DNA of 64,000 bases. It comes from Verrucomicrobiia bacterium (lineage in GTDB: Bacteria; Verrucomicrobiota; Verrucomicrobiia; Limisphaerales; JADLHS01). The notes beneath the pieces were generated by a model that had not been told where the DNA came from, did not search any database, and saw only the letters and a list, made by a program, of their open reading frames with translations. The stretch is from NCBI GenBank assembly GCA_023953615.1, contig JAMLJH010000002.1, forward strand, positions 310,001 to 374,000. The letters are read 5' to 3'. Below are positions 34,156 through 43,628 of this stretch, one piece after another (the stretch's first letter is position 1; every line of letters begins with the position of its first letter). The translations under genes were made by a program, and so were the position numbers.

Positions 34156-37100
34156 ATGAACACCATTAAGAAAATGACGACATCAAGTTTTGGACAGGTT
34201 ACGAGTTGGGCGGTGGCTTTGAGTCTCCTCAGCAGCGCGGCTCAGGCTGATCCCATTAACAAGGCGGATACGGGTACTGATTTAACCGACGGCGCGAGCT
34301 GGGTGGATGGCAGTGCCCCCGGCGGCGCGGACGTCGCCACTTGGGTTACCGATTCTTTGGGCGGTGCGTTCATCATTGATAGCCCAATAGTCTGGCTGGG
34401 ATTGGACGTACAGGCCGCCACGGCCCCGATCAGTTTTAGCGGCGAGGGATTGCTGACGTTGGGTGGATTAGGATTGAACCTCGCGGAAACCGGGGTGGGT
34501 ATGACCGCGGATATGGCCTGGGAACTTAGCGAGGCTCAGACGTGGAGCGTCGGGCCGGAACGAAGTCTGATACTGAACGGAACGAACGCGCTGAATTTGG
34601 GTGACCACACGCTGACTCTGGCGAGCGAGGGGTTGATCGGATTGGGCAGCCCGATCATCGGGACGGGCGGTTTGGTGTTGAGCGGGACCAATGTGGTCGT
34701 ACTCGCGGGGGCAACCACTAATTTTGCGGCGGGCGACGTGGTGGTGAACGACGGGTGGTTCGTGGTGGGCGATGAGATCGTGTCGCGCACCATTTTCGAT
34801 CAAACGCAGCCGCGCACGATCACGGTGAACCCCAACGCGGTCTTGTTGTTCAATTATCGCAATGCGCTGGGGGCGGTGGCTGCTGCTCCCTGGCCGACGA
34901 CTCAATTGATCGTGGACGGCGGTAAAGTTCAGAGCACCACGGACAACGTTGGGTCCGTGAATGTTTTGGTGAATCCCATTTTACGGAATGGCGCGGTGCT
35001 GGAAGCGACGCGCGACTTGGGGGCCAACTACACCACGTTTGAGTTGCGCGATACGATCCGGGTCGAAGGCACAATCCCTTCCACCATCGTCTCCGCAGGC
35101 GGGCGCATTGCGATTGGTGACCCGGCGTACTATGGTTCTGCCACCGCTATTTTTGATGTGGCCGATGCGAGTGGCGACGCCGCGCCGGACCTGACGATCA
35201 GCGCCGTTATTGCTGACGCGGGCAGCAAAGGCGTGGCGCCGGGATCGCTCACTAAAATCGGCGCCGGCACCCTGCGGTTGACGGCGGCCAACACCTATTC
35301 CGGTCCAACGGCGATTGACGGAGGCACCTTGATCGTGGACGGCAAATTATCCGGGGTCAACGACGTGTATGTCAATTGGAGTGGAACGCTGGGAGGCACG
35401 GGCGTTATCGGAGCTTCAGTCTATCTGAATGACGGTGGCACCATCGCGCTCGGTCCCGAACTGGGCACGCTGACCGTCAGCAACTACCTGCAAATTTTGA
35501 ATGGCGCAACCTATGTGGCCAAGGTGAACGCCGACACTCAAGAATCGGATTTGGTGACCGGATTTTACTCCGGCGCCTATTACGGTCGTCTCGTGATCAG
35601 CAATATCTCGGGCGCTTTCGCCAGCGGCCAGTCCTTTCAGATTCTGGGACCCAATGGTTATGGCGATTGGGAAAGCATCACCCCCGCGCCTGGGGACGGA
35701 ATGGCCTGGTCGTTTGACGCCGCGAGCGGAGTGCTTTCCATCGTGACCGAGGGTTCCGTGGTTAAAGCGAACGACGGTACCGAATTGGCCGACGCCTACA
35801 GTTGGATCGGTTGGGTTTTGCCCGGCAGTGATGACATTGCGAACTGGCTGTCCACCTCGTTGGGAGGTGAATTGACGCTTAATTATGGAGACACCAGTTG
35901 GCGCGGACTGCATATCCAGGGCGCCACCGAACCGATCAATTTGACGGGTGGGTCCAAACTAAGCCTGGGAGCGGGCGGGTTAACAATTGATTCCGCGGGC
36001 GTAAATCTGACCAGTTCCATTCCTTTGGAAGTCACGGCCAATCAGACGTGGACGATTGAAGCGGAGCGCGCGTTACAACTGACGGACCAAGGCTCGTTGG
36101 AAATTCCGGATGCCACGGTATTGACCGTGGCCGGCGACGGTACGGTCGAGGTGGACGGTTTGTTGAATGGCGCGGGTGCTTTGCACAAGACCGGCGCCGG
36201 GCTCCTCAGTCTCAAAAATTATGGCAACAACTTCAGCGGCAACACCGTGATCACGGGAGGCCGATTGCAACAAGACGGTCAGTTGGGTGGCGACGTGACG
36301 ATGGGCTCCCAAACGACGCTGGGCGGCAGTGGCGTCAGTGCGGGCAGCCTGACCACTTCGAATCAAGCCACGTTGAATCTGGTCGGGGGGTTTGACACGA
36401 CCGGCAGCACCTTTAATGGCGTGGATTTTTACGGGCCAACGTATCTGGACTTCGAGACCATGCCGATGGCGAACACCACTTACGATGTGATTACCTACGG
36501 CGCGGGCGGCTTGGCAAATTTCGAGAACCTCATTCCGCTGGCGCGAGGTGAGCTTGCCGACGACAGCTTGAACACCAAAGTCACCTTTACCGCTGCGGCC
36601 GGACGGGCGCGGACTTGGAACGTCACCGATGGCGTATGGAACCGGTTTGCGGCTCTGACCAATTGGGTCGAGGAAGACCAGCTTTACTATCAAGGTGACC
36701 TCGTGAGCTTTGGCGATCTGGGCGTGGATGCGGAAGTCACTCTGGAGGGGATGTTATTTCCCGGCGGCTCTGAAGTTAGCGTGGATCCGGGTGAACATAC
36801 CTACACCTTCACCGGCACCGGCTCGATTGCGGGCGACGTGGGCTTGACCAAATCGGGCGCCGGCACCCTGATTCTGGTGAACCAGAATGATTACACGGGC
36901 GCCACCACCATTTCGGCTGGAACGCTGCAAGCGGGCAACGGCGGCACCACTGGAATGTGGGGCAGTGGCGCGCTGGTCAACGATGGCTTTTTAGTGCTGG
37001 ATCGAAGTGACGACCTGCTGTTCCCCAACACGATCACTGGGACGGGCACTTTGGTGAAGAATGGAGACAACACCCTGACGCTGTCCGGTGCGGCCAATGC

Positions 37101-38826
37101 TTTTGCCGCGGGCGATCTGGTGATCAATGGCGGTCTCACGCGGGTTGGCGCGGCGGAGAATAATGTCAACCCCTATTTCAGCGCCGACCAGACGCGGACG
37201 CTGGTTGTGAATACGAACGCCACCTTGCAGTTTGTTTATCGAAACGCTTTTGGCGGAGCGAACGCTCCAATCTCCAGTCGTGTGGTGATTGACGGAGGGC
37301 GGGTGGAAGGGACCAACGGGACTTCGGGAGCGTTGAACCGCTTGGTGGATCCGACCTTGCGCAACGGCGCAGTGCTGGAAGCGACCAAGGACCTCTCGAC
37401 TTATGTGACGTACGAACTGATCGGGACCGTCTCGGTCGAAGGCACGCTGCCTTCGACAATAACGTCAGGCACGGGACGAGTGGGGATTGGCAATGCCTCG
37501 ATGAGCTATCCGGATCAGGACTGGACGACCTTTGCGGTGGACGACGTGTCTGGAGATGAGGCCGAGGATCTGACCATCAGTGCGGTGATTGCTGACAGTG
37601 GTAAAAATGGGATCAACCGGGGAAAACTCGTCAAGACCGGTCCGGGTACGTTGCGCCTGACTGCCTTGCCCACCTATTCAGGCGGGACGGAGGTGTTGGC
37701 GGGGACGTTGCAAGTTAATGTTGCCACGGGACCTAATGACGGTGCGATTCGCGGCGCGCTGTTTGTTGATGCCGCCGGGGTTTTTGAATACGAGCAGGGG
37801 AATGCCGCCAATGCTTTTGCCGGCAACATTTCGGGTTCTGGCATCATCCGCAAACGGGGCGGCAACTTCGGACTTACCGGCACGAATACTTTCTCGGGCA
37901 CCTATTACGTGGAAGCGGGCACCCTCGGGCTTTCCGGTGCCAACGCCGTGCTGGGCCAGCCCAATGTGGTGCTGAACGGTTCGCTCGCGATCGGAGCCGG
38001 ATTTGTGGGCGGTGCGGCAAAGATTGGTAATCTCAGCGGCACGGGTAATATCAGCGGTACGTTCAATCCCGACTCGGGCTTGCGCTCGCTCGAGGTCAAT
38101 CAGACGGAGACGGGCGTTTTCTCCGGTAACCTGCGGGACGGCACGAGCGGACGCACCATCGGATTTATCAAAGCTGGCCCGGCGCAATTAACTCTCGATC
38201 TCGACGGCAAGGATTGGACTTATTCCGGTCCGACGACGGTGCAAGCCGGGACGCTTTACGTGGCCAGTGGCACCAACGTCAACAGTGTCGTGACCGTGGA
38301 GAGCGGCGCGGTCTTTGGCGGAGCCGGCGCGATCGAACAGACGTTGAACCTGGAGGCGGGAGCAACTTTCACCAACCACATCGGGACGCCATTCAACGTC
38401 GGCACTCTGAATGTAAATGGCGACGTCAATCTGGCCGTCACCACCGACGTCCCGCTTGGTCCGGGGCAATATCCCGTGATCCACTTCACCAACCTCGGCG
38501 GCGCGGGAGCACTGAGCCATTTGAGCATTGGCGGAGCCGGCCTGATCGCCGATGCGTCAGCAAGCGTTGTGGTGACGGAGGATACCGTGGTGCTTGAGGT
38601 TCTCCTTCCGGATACTCCGGAGCCGATTGATCTGACCTGGACGATCACCGACGATCAGATGGTGCTGGACTGGCCGGCGGAGCAGGGCTGGTTGTTGGAA
38701 GCGCAGACCAATCACCTGGACATCGGCTTGACGGGTGAATGGCAGGTGGTGAGCAATGCCGTGCCGCCTTTTAGCGTTGCCATTGATCCGACCAATCCGG
38801 CAGTATTTTTCCGGTTGAGGTACTAG
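34156..38826 (+). CDS. Giant autotransporter-associated beta-strand repeat surface protein
   Basis: 1556-1557 residues from ATG 34156 with a signal peptide (MNTIKKMTTSSFGQVTSW... ending SSAAQA). It contains several PATR-type motifs: LTKIGAGTLRLTAANTYSG, LTKSGAGTLILVNQNDYTG, LVKTGPGTLRLTALPTYSG, and a beta-helix-like Gly/Thr/Asn-rich body. The protein is internally duplicated: a ~130-residue opening unit recurs from about residue 535, and a ~200-residue block around 210-410 recurs near 1010-1200. No C-terminal beta-barrel is present. Instead it ends with a DWPAEQGWLLEAQTNHLD...FFRLRY segment that recurs in exported Verrucomicrobia proteins and may be a sorting or surface domain. Followed by a clear terminator. 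Confidence 0.9.
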   Translation: MNTIKKMTTSSFGQVTSWAVALSLLSSAAQADPINKADTGTDLTDGASWVDGSAPGGADVATWVTDSLGGAFIIDSPIVWLGLDVQAATAPISFSGEGLLTLGGLGLNLAETGVGMTADMAWELSEAQTWSVGPERSLILNGTNALNLGDHTLTLASEGLIGLGSPIIGTGGLVLSGTNVVVLAGATTNFAAGDVVVNDGWFVVGDEIVSRTIFDQTQPRTITVNPNAVLLFNYRNALGAVAAAPWPTTQLIVDGGKVQSTTDNVGSVNVLVNPILRNGAVLEATRDLGANYTTFELRDTIRVEGTIPSTIVSAGGRIAIGDPAYYGSATAIFDVADASGDAAPDLTISAVIADAGSKGVAPGSLTKIGAGTLRLTAANTYSGPTAIDGGTLIVDGKLSGVNDVYVNWSGTLGGTGVIGASVYLNDGGTIALGPELGTLTVSNYLQILNGATYVAKVNADTQESDLVTGFYSGAYYGRLVISNISGAFASGQSFQILGPNGYGDWESITPAPGDGMAWSFDAASGVLSIVTEGSVVKANDGTELADAYSWIGWVLPGSDDIANWLSTSLGGELTLNYGDTSWRGLHIQGATEPINLTGGSKLSLGAGGLTIDSAGVNLTSSIPLEVTANQTWTIEAERALQLTDQGSLEIPDATVLTVAGDGTVEVDGLLNGAGALHKTGAGLLSLKNYGNNFSGNTVITGGRLQQDGQLGGDVTMGSQTTLGGSGVSAGSLTTSNQATLNLVGGFDTTGSTFNGVDFYGPTYLDFETMPMANTTYDVITYGAGGLANFENLIPLARGELADDSLNTKVTFTAAAGRARTWNVTDGVWNRFAALTNWVEEDQLYYQGDLVSFGDLGVDAEVTLEGMLFPGGSEVSVDPGEHTYTFTGTGSIAGDVGLTKSGAGTLILVNQNDYTGATTISAGTLQAGNGGTTGMWGSGALVNDGFLVLDRSDDLLFPNTITGTGTLVKNGDNTLTLSGAANAFAAGDLVINGGLTRVGAAENNVNPYFSADQTRTLVVNTNATLQFVYRNAFGGANAPISSRVVIDGGRVEGTNGTSGALNRLVDPTLRNGAVLEATKDLSTYVTYELIGTVSVEGTLPSTITSGTGRVGIGNASMSYPDQDWTTFAVDDVSGDEAEDLTISAVIADSGKNGINRGKLVKTGPGTLRLTALPTYSGGTEVLAGTLQVNVATGPNDGAIRGALFVDAAGVFEYEQGNAANAFAGNISGSGIIRKRGGNFGLTGTNTFSGTYYVEAGTLGLSGANAVLGQPNVVLNGSLAIGAGFVGGAAKIGNLSGTGNISGTFNPDSGLRSLEVNQTETGVFSGNLRDGTSGRTIGFIKAGPAQLTLDLDGKDWTYSGPTTVQAGTLYVASGTNVNSVVTVESGAVFGGAGAIEQTLNLEAGATFTNHIGTPFNVGTLNVNGDVNLAVTTDVPLGPGQYPVIHFTNLGGAGALSHLSIGGAGLIADASASVVVTEDTVVLEVLLPDTPEPIDLTWTITDDQMVLDWPAEQGWLLEAQTNHLDIGLTGEWQVVSNAVPPFSVAIDPTNPAVFFRLRY

Positions 38827-38844
38827 TTGGTTGGTGTGGAGTTC

Positions 38845-38880
38845 GGCGGATGGTAGGGATGCCATCCGCCATTTTTCTTT
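38845..38880 (+). terminator. Rho-independent terminator after the giant surface protein
   Basis: Perfect 9-bp stem GGCGGATGG / CCATCCGCC (38845-38853 with 38862-38870), eight-base loop, then ATTTTTCTTT. Confidence 0.88.
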
Positions 38881-38987
38881 TACCAACCCAGCCGGTAATT
38901 TCATCACGCCAGCGTCATCGGGCCGCAAACTCGACAGTTGGCGCGTGCGTCGTTATCTTGCCCGCAGTTGCCAATGGCGTATCGCCC

Positions 38988-39832
38988 ATGAGAGTACCAC
39001 TTCAATTCAGGTTGCTTGGCCGCCTCGCGCTGATGCTCACCTGCGTTGGCGTGGACTTCAGTTGGGCGGCGGATTCAAGCGACGCGACGCTCGCGATCAC
39101 CACCAATCAATCTCTCCTGCCAGCGGCGGTGGATTTGCGTCCCAAGTTTGAAGCCTGGCAATTGTCGCCACGTCGTCAGGGCGCGCGCCCGACCTGTTCG
39201 GTTTTCACCTATATCGGCGCGCTGGAATTTGCCGCCGCCAGCCAAACGCACCATGGGGAATTGTTCAGTGTGGATTTTCTAAATTGGGCGGCGAATCAGA
39301 CGCGTCAGAATCGGCGCGATGGCGGTTTCTTTTCCGATTTCGAACGAGGCTTCGCGCGGTTTGGTGTGTGCCGCGAGGACCTCATGCCTTACACCCCGAA
39401 ATTCGAGCCGGCGCGCAAACCGGAAGCTGTCGCGCAAATGGATGCGCAACAGAAACTGGACCTGGGATTGCGCGTACACTGGATCAAACGCTGGAATCCC
39501 ACCACCGGATTGACCGATGCGGAGTTGGTTCGACTTAAAAAACCTTGGCTGCCGGTTGGCCGGTGTGCGGTGGATTCCGCTGGCCGCAACGGGAACGCTG
39601 GCAGGCGGGGGTGTTGCAGATGTGTCCACCCGATCAAGTCTTTGACGGGCACAGCCTCTTACTCGTGGGCTACCGCGATGGCGCCAAGCCGGATGAAGGC
39701 GTATTATTGTTCCGCAACTCGGATGGTCCTTCCCGAGATGGCCAGATGCCTTACGAATACGCCCGCGCTTACATGAATGACGCCTTATGGATTCAGCCGG
39801 GGCCAGCGTCGAGCAGAGCCGATGCGAAATAG
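38988..39832 (+). pseudogene. Papain-like (C1) cysteine peptidase gene with a -1 frameshift at A6
   Basis: From ATG 38988 a signal peptide (MRVPLQFRLLGRLALMLTC...) leads into a C1-type peptidase: AVDLRPKFEAWQLSPRRQG, then GARPTCSVFTYIGALEFAAA with the catalytic Cys. After LVRLKK the first frame loses similarity. The -1 frame, entered at the AAAAAA run 39537-39542, continues LAAGWPVCGGFRWP, FDGHSLLLVGYRDG (catalytic His) and LLFRNSDG (Asn), ending at 39832. All three catalytic residues exist but in two frames. One missing A (six instead of seven) would explain it: real mutation, sequencing error or transcriptional slippage. Without a shift the product lacks His and Asn. Confidence 0.85.
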
Positions 39833-40050
39833 AACATCTCTTTCGCGATTCAATCAAAGCTGTCGTCCAAGCAGAACGGAATCAGATAACGCGTCACCCA
39901 ATGCAGGCTGAACCCGAATGGATGAATGGAATCTATGTCCGCGAGGTCTCCCGCCTCTGCCTCGATGGAGATTTTTTACTCTGGCAAATCGTTGATCCCC
40001 CGACCGAGGGCTGGGAACATTTGGATGAAATGGTTTTGGGGTCAGACTGA
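39787..40050 (+). CDS. Short open frame of uncertain reality
   Basis: 87 codons; the best internal start gives MQAEPEWMNGIYVREVSRL and the end is WEHLDEMVLGSD. The composition is protein-like (acidic, balanced aromatics), but no family is recognised. It overlaps the end of the peptidase frame and stops just where the recombinase cassette's last gene ends on the other strand (convergent, 9-bp overlap with 40042). It may be the remainder of a gene cut by the cassette. Confidence 0.3.
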   Translation: MDSAGASVEQSRCEIEHLFRDSIKAVVQAERNQITRHPMQAEPEWMNGIYVREVSRLCLDGDFLLWQIVDPPTEGWEHLDEMVLGSD

Positions 40051-40905
40051 AGCGGCAGCAATTATTTCAAATTCGGCATGGATCTCCGCGTGGTTGCCGG
40101 TCAGATACCGGACAACCTTGGAATTTTTCAGCAGCGTTTTGATGTAAGTTTGCGCGATTTGCAGGGTGAACATATTTTCCGTGTAATTGTCCGTGATGGA
40201 TTTCAGGTCTCGCTCCAATGTCTCCATCTCGTTCTCTAACCGCGCGATTCCCTCTGGCGTCATGCCTTTCTTTTTCTTCGCATCGTGGGGATTGACCAGT
40301 TGGTTTTGGGGCGTTCCCAATACCAATGCCTCGGCGTAGCCGGTTAAAAAATTATTGGCCGCCACCATCATTTCCGCGATTTCAATCTGCCGCATCCCGT
40401 TGGTTCGCTTCAATAGGCGGATGGCCTGGGGAGCAATATTTTTATCCTTCAACAGTTCCGCCGCCTGTTTATGGATGCCTTTGAGCAGATTCATGGACGC
40501 CAGCACAACATGGATGGGCAGGTTCAGTGCTGCCGCGATCCGCTCTACGCTCACACCTTCTTGCACCGCTTTGACGATCATTTGGTGTTCCTGAATCGGC
40601 GGCAACCGGCTGACCCGCGCGTTGTAGGTGTAACATTCATCGTCGGTCGCGATGATACAGTCGGCGGCCGTTTCGCCCAATTCCCTAAGCGCCACATATC
40701 GCAGATGCCCGTTTTGCAGCAAATACTTTCCCGGGGCGTCTTTTTGAGGATAAACCACGAGCGGTTCAACCAACCCCACCGTCTTGATGGAGGACAAAAT
40801 CTTTTGGTAGCGCAGGATACCCTTATGCACATCTTTGATTTGTCGCATCGGTGAAATGGCATCCAGCGTCAGCCGAACTTTCCGTAACTCAAATCCGATT
40901 TTCAT
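40042..40905 (-). CDS. RepB/ParB-like protein (RepB C-terminal domain type)
   Basis: 287 residues. The N-terminal part is ParB/Srx-like (LVEPLVVYPQKDAPGKYLL, then QNGHLRYVALRELG, which is the GxxR/GHxR-type motif). The middle has a helix-turn-helix-like GVSVERIAAALNLPIHVVLA, and the C-terminal half fits the plasmid-partition RepB C-terminal domain, with coiled coil LENEMETLERDLKSI. The start overlaps the stop of the upstream ParB-like gene by one base (TAATG), so the two are translationally coupled. No ParA/RepA is present, so this is probably a DNA-binding accessory of the recombinase rather than a true partition system. Confidence 0.85.
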   Translation of the reverse strand: MKIGFELRKVRLTLDAISPMRQIKDVHKGILRYQKILSSIKTVGLVEPLVVYPQKDAPGKYLLQNGHLRYVALRELGETAADCIIATDDECYTYNARVSRLPPIQEHQMIVKAVQEGVSVERIAAALNLPIHVVLASMNLLKGIHKQAAELLKDKNIAPQAIRLLKRTNGMRQIEIAEMMVAANNFLTGYAEALVLGTPQNQLVNPHDAKKKKGMTPEGIARLENEMETLERDLKSITDNYTENMFTLQIAQTYIKTLLKNSKVVRYLTGNHAEIHAEFEIIAAASV

Positions 40906-41798
40906 TATTTTCCTGTTGCCTCCTGATTTCCGAGTGTGAGTTTTGCCGATAAATATTTTGGCACCGTGGCCAGCGACTCCGCCCGCAACAGGTTAAAAAA
41001 ATTTTCGTCGGCCAGCAGTTTGTTGAACGCCGTCACGATGAAGGATAATCGGGCTTCGCACACTCGTGCCTTTTTGATCATCAATTTCTGACGTTGGCTC
41101 TCTCTCCGGTACGCGCTCACCATGGTCTCGACGCTGGTTTTAGGTTTTGCCGGTTGGACTTTGCCAGCGCGTTGCTTGCCGATCAGCCGCCGCTGCACAA
41201 TTAGTCCCTTGACGTATTTCAGTGACAAATAATCCAGTTGCTTGTTTTCGTATGCCTTGAGCAGTTCACGTTGCGTTTCGAGCGTATCGGTCCTGGCAAT
41301 ATCCACTGCGACCCAGATCGGGATTTTGCCCGTGATGGCCGCTTCAAGCAGCCGCCCTTCACCCGCCTTTTTGAGACTCATCAGTCCGCGCACCAGATGG
41401 TCGCTGACATCCAATTTCTTGCTGATTTCTCCAAGGTTGTAACCGAGCGCCTTCAGCCGTTCGATTTCATTGATCAAATCCATGGGCTGCGGATAACGCC
41501 GGGCGATGTTTTCAACCAGACCGCGAATCAGCCGCTCTTCCTTGGGGATGTCTGCTACGATGGCTGGGATTTCCTTGTGACCGAGCGCCTTGAACGCTTC
41601 GAGGCGACCCTGGCCGCAAATCAAATCATATTCCGGACCAGCCGCCTCGCGCTCGGATCGGATGCTGACTTGAATCGGCATTTTCAGCCCAACGTTCTTA
41701 ATGCTTTGGACTATCTGTGCGAATTTCTTCTGGTCGCGGTGGCGTGGATTCAAAATGTGGATCCGCTCGATGGGTATCATCTTGATTTCATCATTCAT
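40905..41798 (-). CDS. ParB-like partition/DNA-binding protein
   Basis: 297 residues: ParB N-terminal domain with IERIHILNPRHRDQKKFAQI and DLICGQGRLEAFKALG (the conserved GxGRxxA-type box), ENIARRYPQPMDLINEIERL as the ParB box II, and HTH-like LGEISKKLDVSDHLVRGLM. The second half is helical and basic and resembles RepB. Start ATG 41798 overlaps the recombinase stop (ATGA). Being in tandem with a second RepB-like gene behind a serine recombinase defines a conserved-looking cassette. Probably binds the element ends or controls the recombinase. Composition is less G+C-rich than the chromosome around it. Confidence 0.87.
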   Translation of the reverse strand: MNDEIKMIPIERIHILNPRHRDQKKFAQIVQSIKNVGLKMPIQVSIRSEREAAGPEYDLICGQGRLEAFKALGHKEIPAIVADIPKEERLIRGLVENIARRYPQPMDLINEIERLKALGYNLGEISKKLDVSDHLVRGLMSLKKAGEGRLLEAAITGKIPIWVAVDIARTDTLETQRELLKAYENKQLDYLSLKYVKGLIVQRRLIGKQRAGKVQPAKPKTSVETMVSAYRRESQRQKLMIKKARVCEARLSFIVTAFNKLLADENFFNLLRAESLATVPKYLSAKLTLGNQEATGK

Positions 41799-43372
41799 AT
41801 AATCTCCTCCAGTTTCACTCGTTCTGTGATGGCGAAAAAATTGTCCAGCGTGTCAAATCGATAGGTGTCCAGATAAACGCCGTTGCATTCAGCAATACGC
41901 AAGTTTTCCCACGTCAGATCGATGCCCGGCAGGATGTAGTAATCTCGGATCCCCTCGTTGATCGCGTCCATGCGGACGGCGATGGTGAGGTCCGGTTTCA
42001 AACCGGCATCCAGCCGGATCAGCCAACGCGACGAACCCGCCAGCGTCGTGGTGTGTCGGCACAGGACGATGGAAACCCGGAGCTCGCCATTCACCAGCAC
42101 CAAATCCGTTTCGTCGTCAACGATCGCTGTCCCACCCAGTGCGATGATTTTTTGTATCACGGACGCCACCAGATCCGGTCGCTGTTTGCGCAAGCGGCGG
42201 TTCTCTTCGATGAAAGCGAAATCAATTCCGGGATCGTAACCGATGAGTTTGTAGGCCGAAACCAGGCTGCCGAAGCGATGCCGATAGGCTGCGCTCGATG
42301 GAAAACCTTCGGCCTCGTCAATCAGGATGCCGTTGATATGGCCGTGCTGGCTCAACAGGCCGCGCAATTTTTCCAACATCTCCTCATCGGTGAACTTCCG
42401 ACTGCGCGCCAGAATGATTTCGCGCACCTTGAAAAACTGCTCCGGCGCGATGATGCCCTCGAAAACGCCATCGGCGCGCACCCATCGTTCCGGCGGATTC
42501 TCTACATGCTTGCGTTTCAGTTTGAAAGACGTGCGGTGATAGACATTGTTGCCGATGTATTTTTCATTGGTGAGAATCTGATGAACGGTGCTGCGCGTCC
42601 ATGCCCGGCCAAAATCAGTGCGAATTCCCTTTGCGTTCAACGCTTGAGCAATTTCGGACTCGTTGTTGCCGTCCAGGAATGTGCGATAGATCCAGTACAC
42701 AACCTTGACCTCTTCGTCCGGTCCACGCACCAAAATTACGCGGTCAGTTTGGATGCTTTTGTGTTCGCCCATTTTCAGCATCGCTTTGCGCTGGCCGCTC
42801 TGGTCAATGAGCATCCGGCGCAGACCAAATCCAGCTGGGCCACCCTGTTTGAACCCCTCCTTGATCAACCGGCACGCGCCTTGGAACACTTTTGATGACA
42901 ACTCACGGCTGTATTCGCCAGCCATCGCGCGTTTGACACCTTTGACAATGGTGGACACGGGACTGCCGTCATTTTCAAATTGCTCAGCGCAATAATGCAC
43001 CGCGACGCCCGCATTGCGGCAGGTGTATTCATAATGAGCGCTTTCATCGGGATCTTGAAACCTTCCCCACCGGCTTACGTCATAGACGAGGATATTGGCA
43101 AAATTGATCTGCCCGCCGCGGACATCATTCAACATTTGCGACAGCGCTTCCCGGCCTTCAATGTTTAGCCCGCTTTTGCCTTCGTCCGAATAGATTTTGA
43201 CGATTTCCAGCCCTCGATGTTTGGCATATTCGAGGATCACATCCATCTGGTTGCTGGTGGAGTATTGCTGATGCTCAGTGGACATGCGCACGTAGGCTGC
43301 GGCGCAATTCAGTACTGCATTTTTATCTTCTCTGGCCACGTTTTCAAAAGTGTTTGATTTTTCATTCATCAT
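41795..43372 (-). CDS. Large serine recombinase (resolvase/invertase plus recombinase domain)
   Basis: About 525 residues from ATG 43372 (or 43369); an in-frame extension to 43432 has no support. Residues ~24-170 are the resolvase domain with AAYVRMSTEHQQYSTSNQ (Arg29 and nucleophile Ser31), YSDEGKSGLNIEGR and VYDVSRWGRFQDPDES. Residues ~190-330 are the recombinase domain (GPAGFGLRRMLID, then ILTNEKYIGNNVYHRTSFKL). The C-terminal part lacks a Cys-zinc ribbon and is less usual. It should cut and join DNA for integration/excision. Heads a coupled operon with the two ParB/RepB-like genes. Confidence 0.92.
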   Translation of the reverse strand: MMNEKSNTFENVAREDKNAVLNCAAAYVRMSTEHQQYSTSNQMDVILEYAKHRGLEIVKIYSDEGKSGLNIEGREALSQMLNDVRGGQINFANILVYDVSRWGRFQDPDESAHYEYTCRNAGVAVHYCAEQFENDGSPVSTIVKGVKRAMAGEYSRELSSKVFQGACRLIKEGFKQGGPAGFGLRRMLIDQSGQRKAMLKMGEHKSIQTDRVILVRGPDEEVKVVYWIYRTFLDGNNESEIAQALNAKGIRTDFGRAWTRSTVHQILTNEKYIGNNVYHRTSFKLKRKHVENPPERWVRADGVFEGIIAPEQFFKVREIILARSRKFTDEEMLEKLRGLLSQHGHINGILIDEAEGFPSSAAYRHRFGSLVSAYKLIGYDPGIDFAFIEENRRLRKQRPDLVASVIQKIIALGGTAIVDDETDLVLVNGELRVSIVLCRHTTTLAGSSRWLIRLDAGLKPDLTIAVRMDAINEGIRDYYILPGIDLTWENLRIAECNGVYLDTYRFDTLDNFFAITERVKLEEII

Positions 43373-43553
43373 TGCGAAACAACGGCTCAATCCGGCTCGC
43401 CGCCATCCGGGTGCGTCCTCGGGATTTTCCACCTCTGGCGTTGGGCCTCTTTCCGGATGGCCGCCCTCTGGTCGGCAATGGCGCCCCTGGGTTGACCGAC
43501 GGCATTTCTGACATACGCGGCGTCCCGATTTTGCGAATTTTGATCATCGTCAT
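43362..43553 (-). CDS. Small basic open frame overlapping the recombinase start
   Basis: 63 codons, starting MTMIKIRKIGTPRMSEMPSV with a strongly basic middle (TRGRPSGKRPNARGGKSRGR). Its TGA stop overlaps the recombinase start region (ATGATGAATGA), which would couple the two. No family is recognised; it could be a leader or regulator, or a chance frame. Only position supports it. Confidence 0.35.
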   Translation of the reverse strand: MTMIKIRKIGTPRMSEMPSVNPGAPLPTRGRPSGKRPNARGGKSRGRTRMAASRIEPLFRNDE

Positions 43554-43628
43554 TTTTCATACGGATATTTTTTATGGTCCATTTTATGAATTGGCAGCGA
43601 AGTGACTATGTCATCTTGTAACGCAACG

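Noticed and set aside
39536..39543. Canonical -1 ribosomal slippery heptamer A-AAA-AAC in the peptidase gene
   Set aside because: The zero-frame codons are AAA AAA CCT, so the heptamer is out of register for tandem slippage, and no strong stem-loop was seen just downstream. Mutation, sequencing error or transcription slippage are more likely.
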